This document shows positions 5,557 through 5,626 of a stretch of DNA of 5,626 bases, piece after piece (within the stretch, counting starts at the first letter, position 1; every line of letters begins with the position of its first letter). This stretch comes from TWA4 sp964613155 (GTDB lineage Bacteria; Bacillota; Clostridia; Lachnospirales; Lachnospiraceae): NCBI GenBank assembly GCA_964613155.1, contig CAZTHP010000120.1:1-5626 (forward strand). The letters are read 5' to 3'. Below the pieces are notes generated by a model. The model was given only the letters and a program-made list of their open reading frames with translations. It did no database searches and was not told the DNA's origin. The translations under genes were made by a program, and so were the position numbers.

Positions 5557-5626
5557 ACGGGGAGCTTGTAAACAGGCTGAGAGGAAGGTGTGACCTTCGA
5601 CCCAGAAACCTGATTTGGATAATGCC
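5557..5626 (+). promoter_or_regulatory. TPP riboswitch (THI element), second in series, cut by the right edge
   Basis: A second complete set of TPP core motifs is visible. GGGG 5559-5562 and CCC 5601-5603 form P2. AGCTTG 5563-5568 and CAGGCT 5573-5578 form P3 with loop TAAA. CTGAGA is at 5577-5582. A facultative stem GAAGGT 5584-5589 / ACCTTC 5593-5598 follows, then ACCTGAT 5608-5614 and GGATAATGCC 5617-5626, the last bases of the window. The 3' strands of P4 and P1 and any expression platform are outside. Relative to the first aptamer, the facultative stem has changed on both sides with pairing kept, so it is probably functional rather than a decaying copy. Confidence 0.93.

Overview
The window looks like a chromosomal segment from a low-GC Gram-positive anaerobe, probably a gut or rumen member of the Clostridia (Lachnospiraceae-like). 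The grounds are AT-rich DNA, strong AAGGAG ribosome-binding sites, a very large secreted mosaic protein of the type common in these bacteria (BspA-like leucine-rich repeats, MBG/Big-type Ig-like modules and a Lys-rich C-terminal fibronectin-III-like domain), and Gram-positive-style TPP riboswitches with intrinsic terminators. The genus cannot be fixed from the sequence.

Layout. Positions 1-98 hold a frame that is open from the left edge and stops at 96-98: either the tail of an upstream gene or a 23-codon ORF with its own ribosome-binding site. Positions 144-5135 hold one 1663-residue plus-strand gene for a secreted surface protein. Its order is signal peptide, two Ig-like modules, about 20 BspA-type LRRs, a spacer, about 5 more LRRs, a His/Cys knuckle, four Ig-like modules (three nearly identical in DNA), an InlB/Flg_new-like segment, a second His/Cys knuckle, two more Ig-like modules and an FN3-like end. 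A hairpin terminator follows at 5165-5198.

Positions 5200-5356 contain no intact gene. They hold a short dead piece that reads like the N-terminal part of an IS200/IS605 TnpA transposase, followed by two small hairpins. A good sigma-A promoter (5357-5385) then starts a regulatory leader with two TPP (thiamine pyrophosphate) aptamers in series. The first (about 5399-5486) is followed by its own intrinsic terminator (5507-5540). The second (from about 5557) runs off the right edge within its conserved core. The regulated gene, presumably for thiamine or thiamine-precursor synthesis or uptake, lies outside the window.

The surface protein and the thiamine leader are separate transcription units on the same strand, with no visible functional link. 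The most notable features are the serial TPP riboswitch with an internal terminator, the recent repeat amplification inside the surface protein, and the transposase relic between the two units. No wholly new system is evident. TPP aptamers in tandem are a known arrangement, and the unproven parts are the candidate alternative pairings described in the findings.
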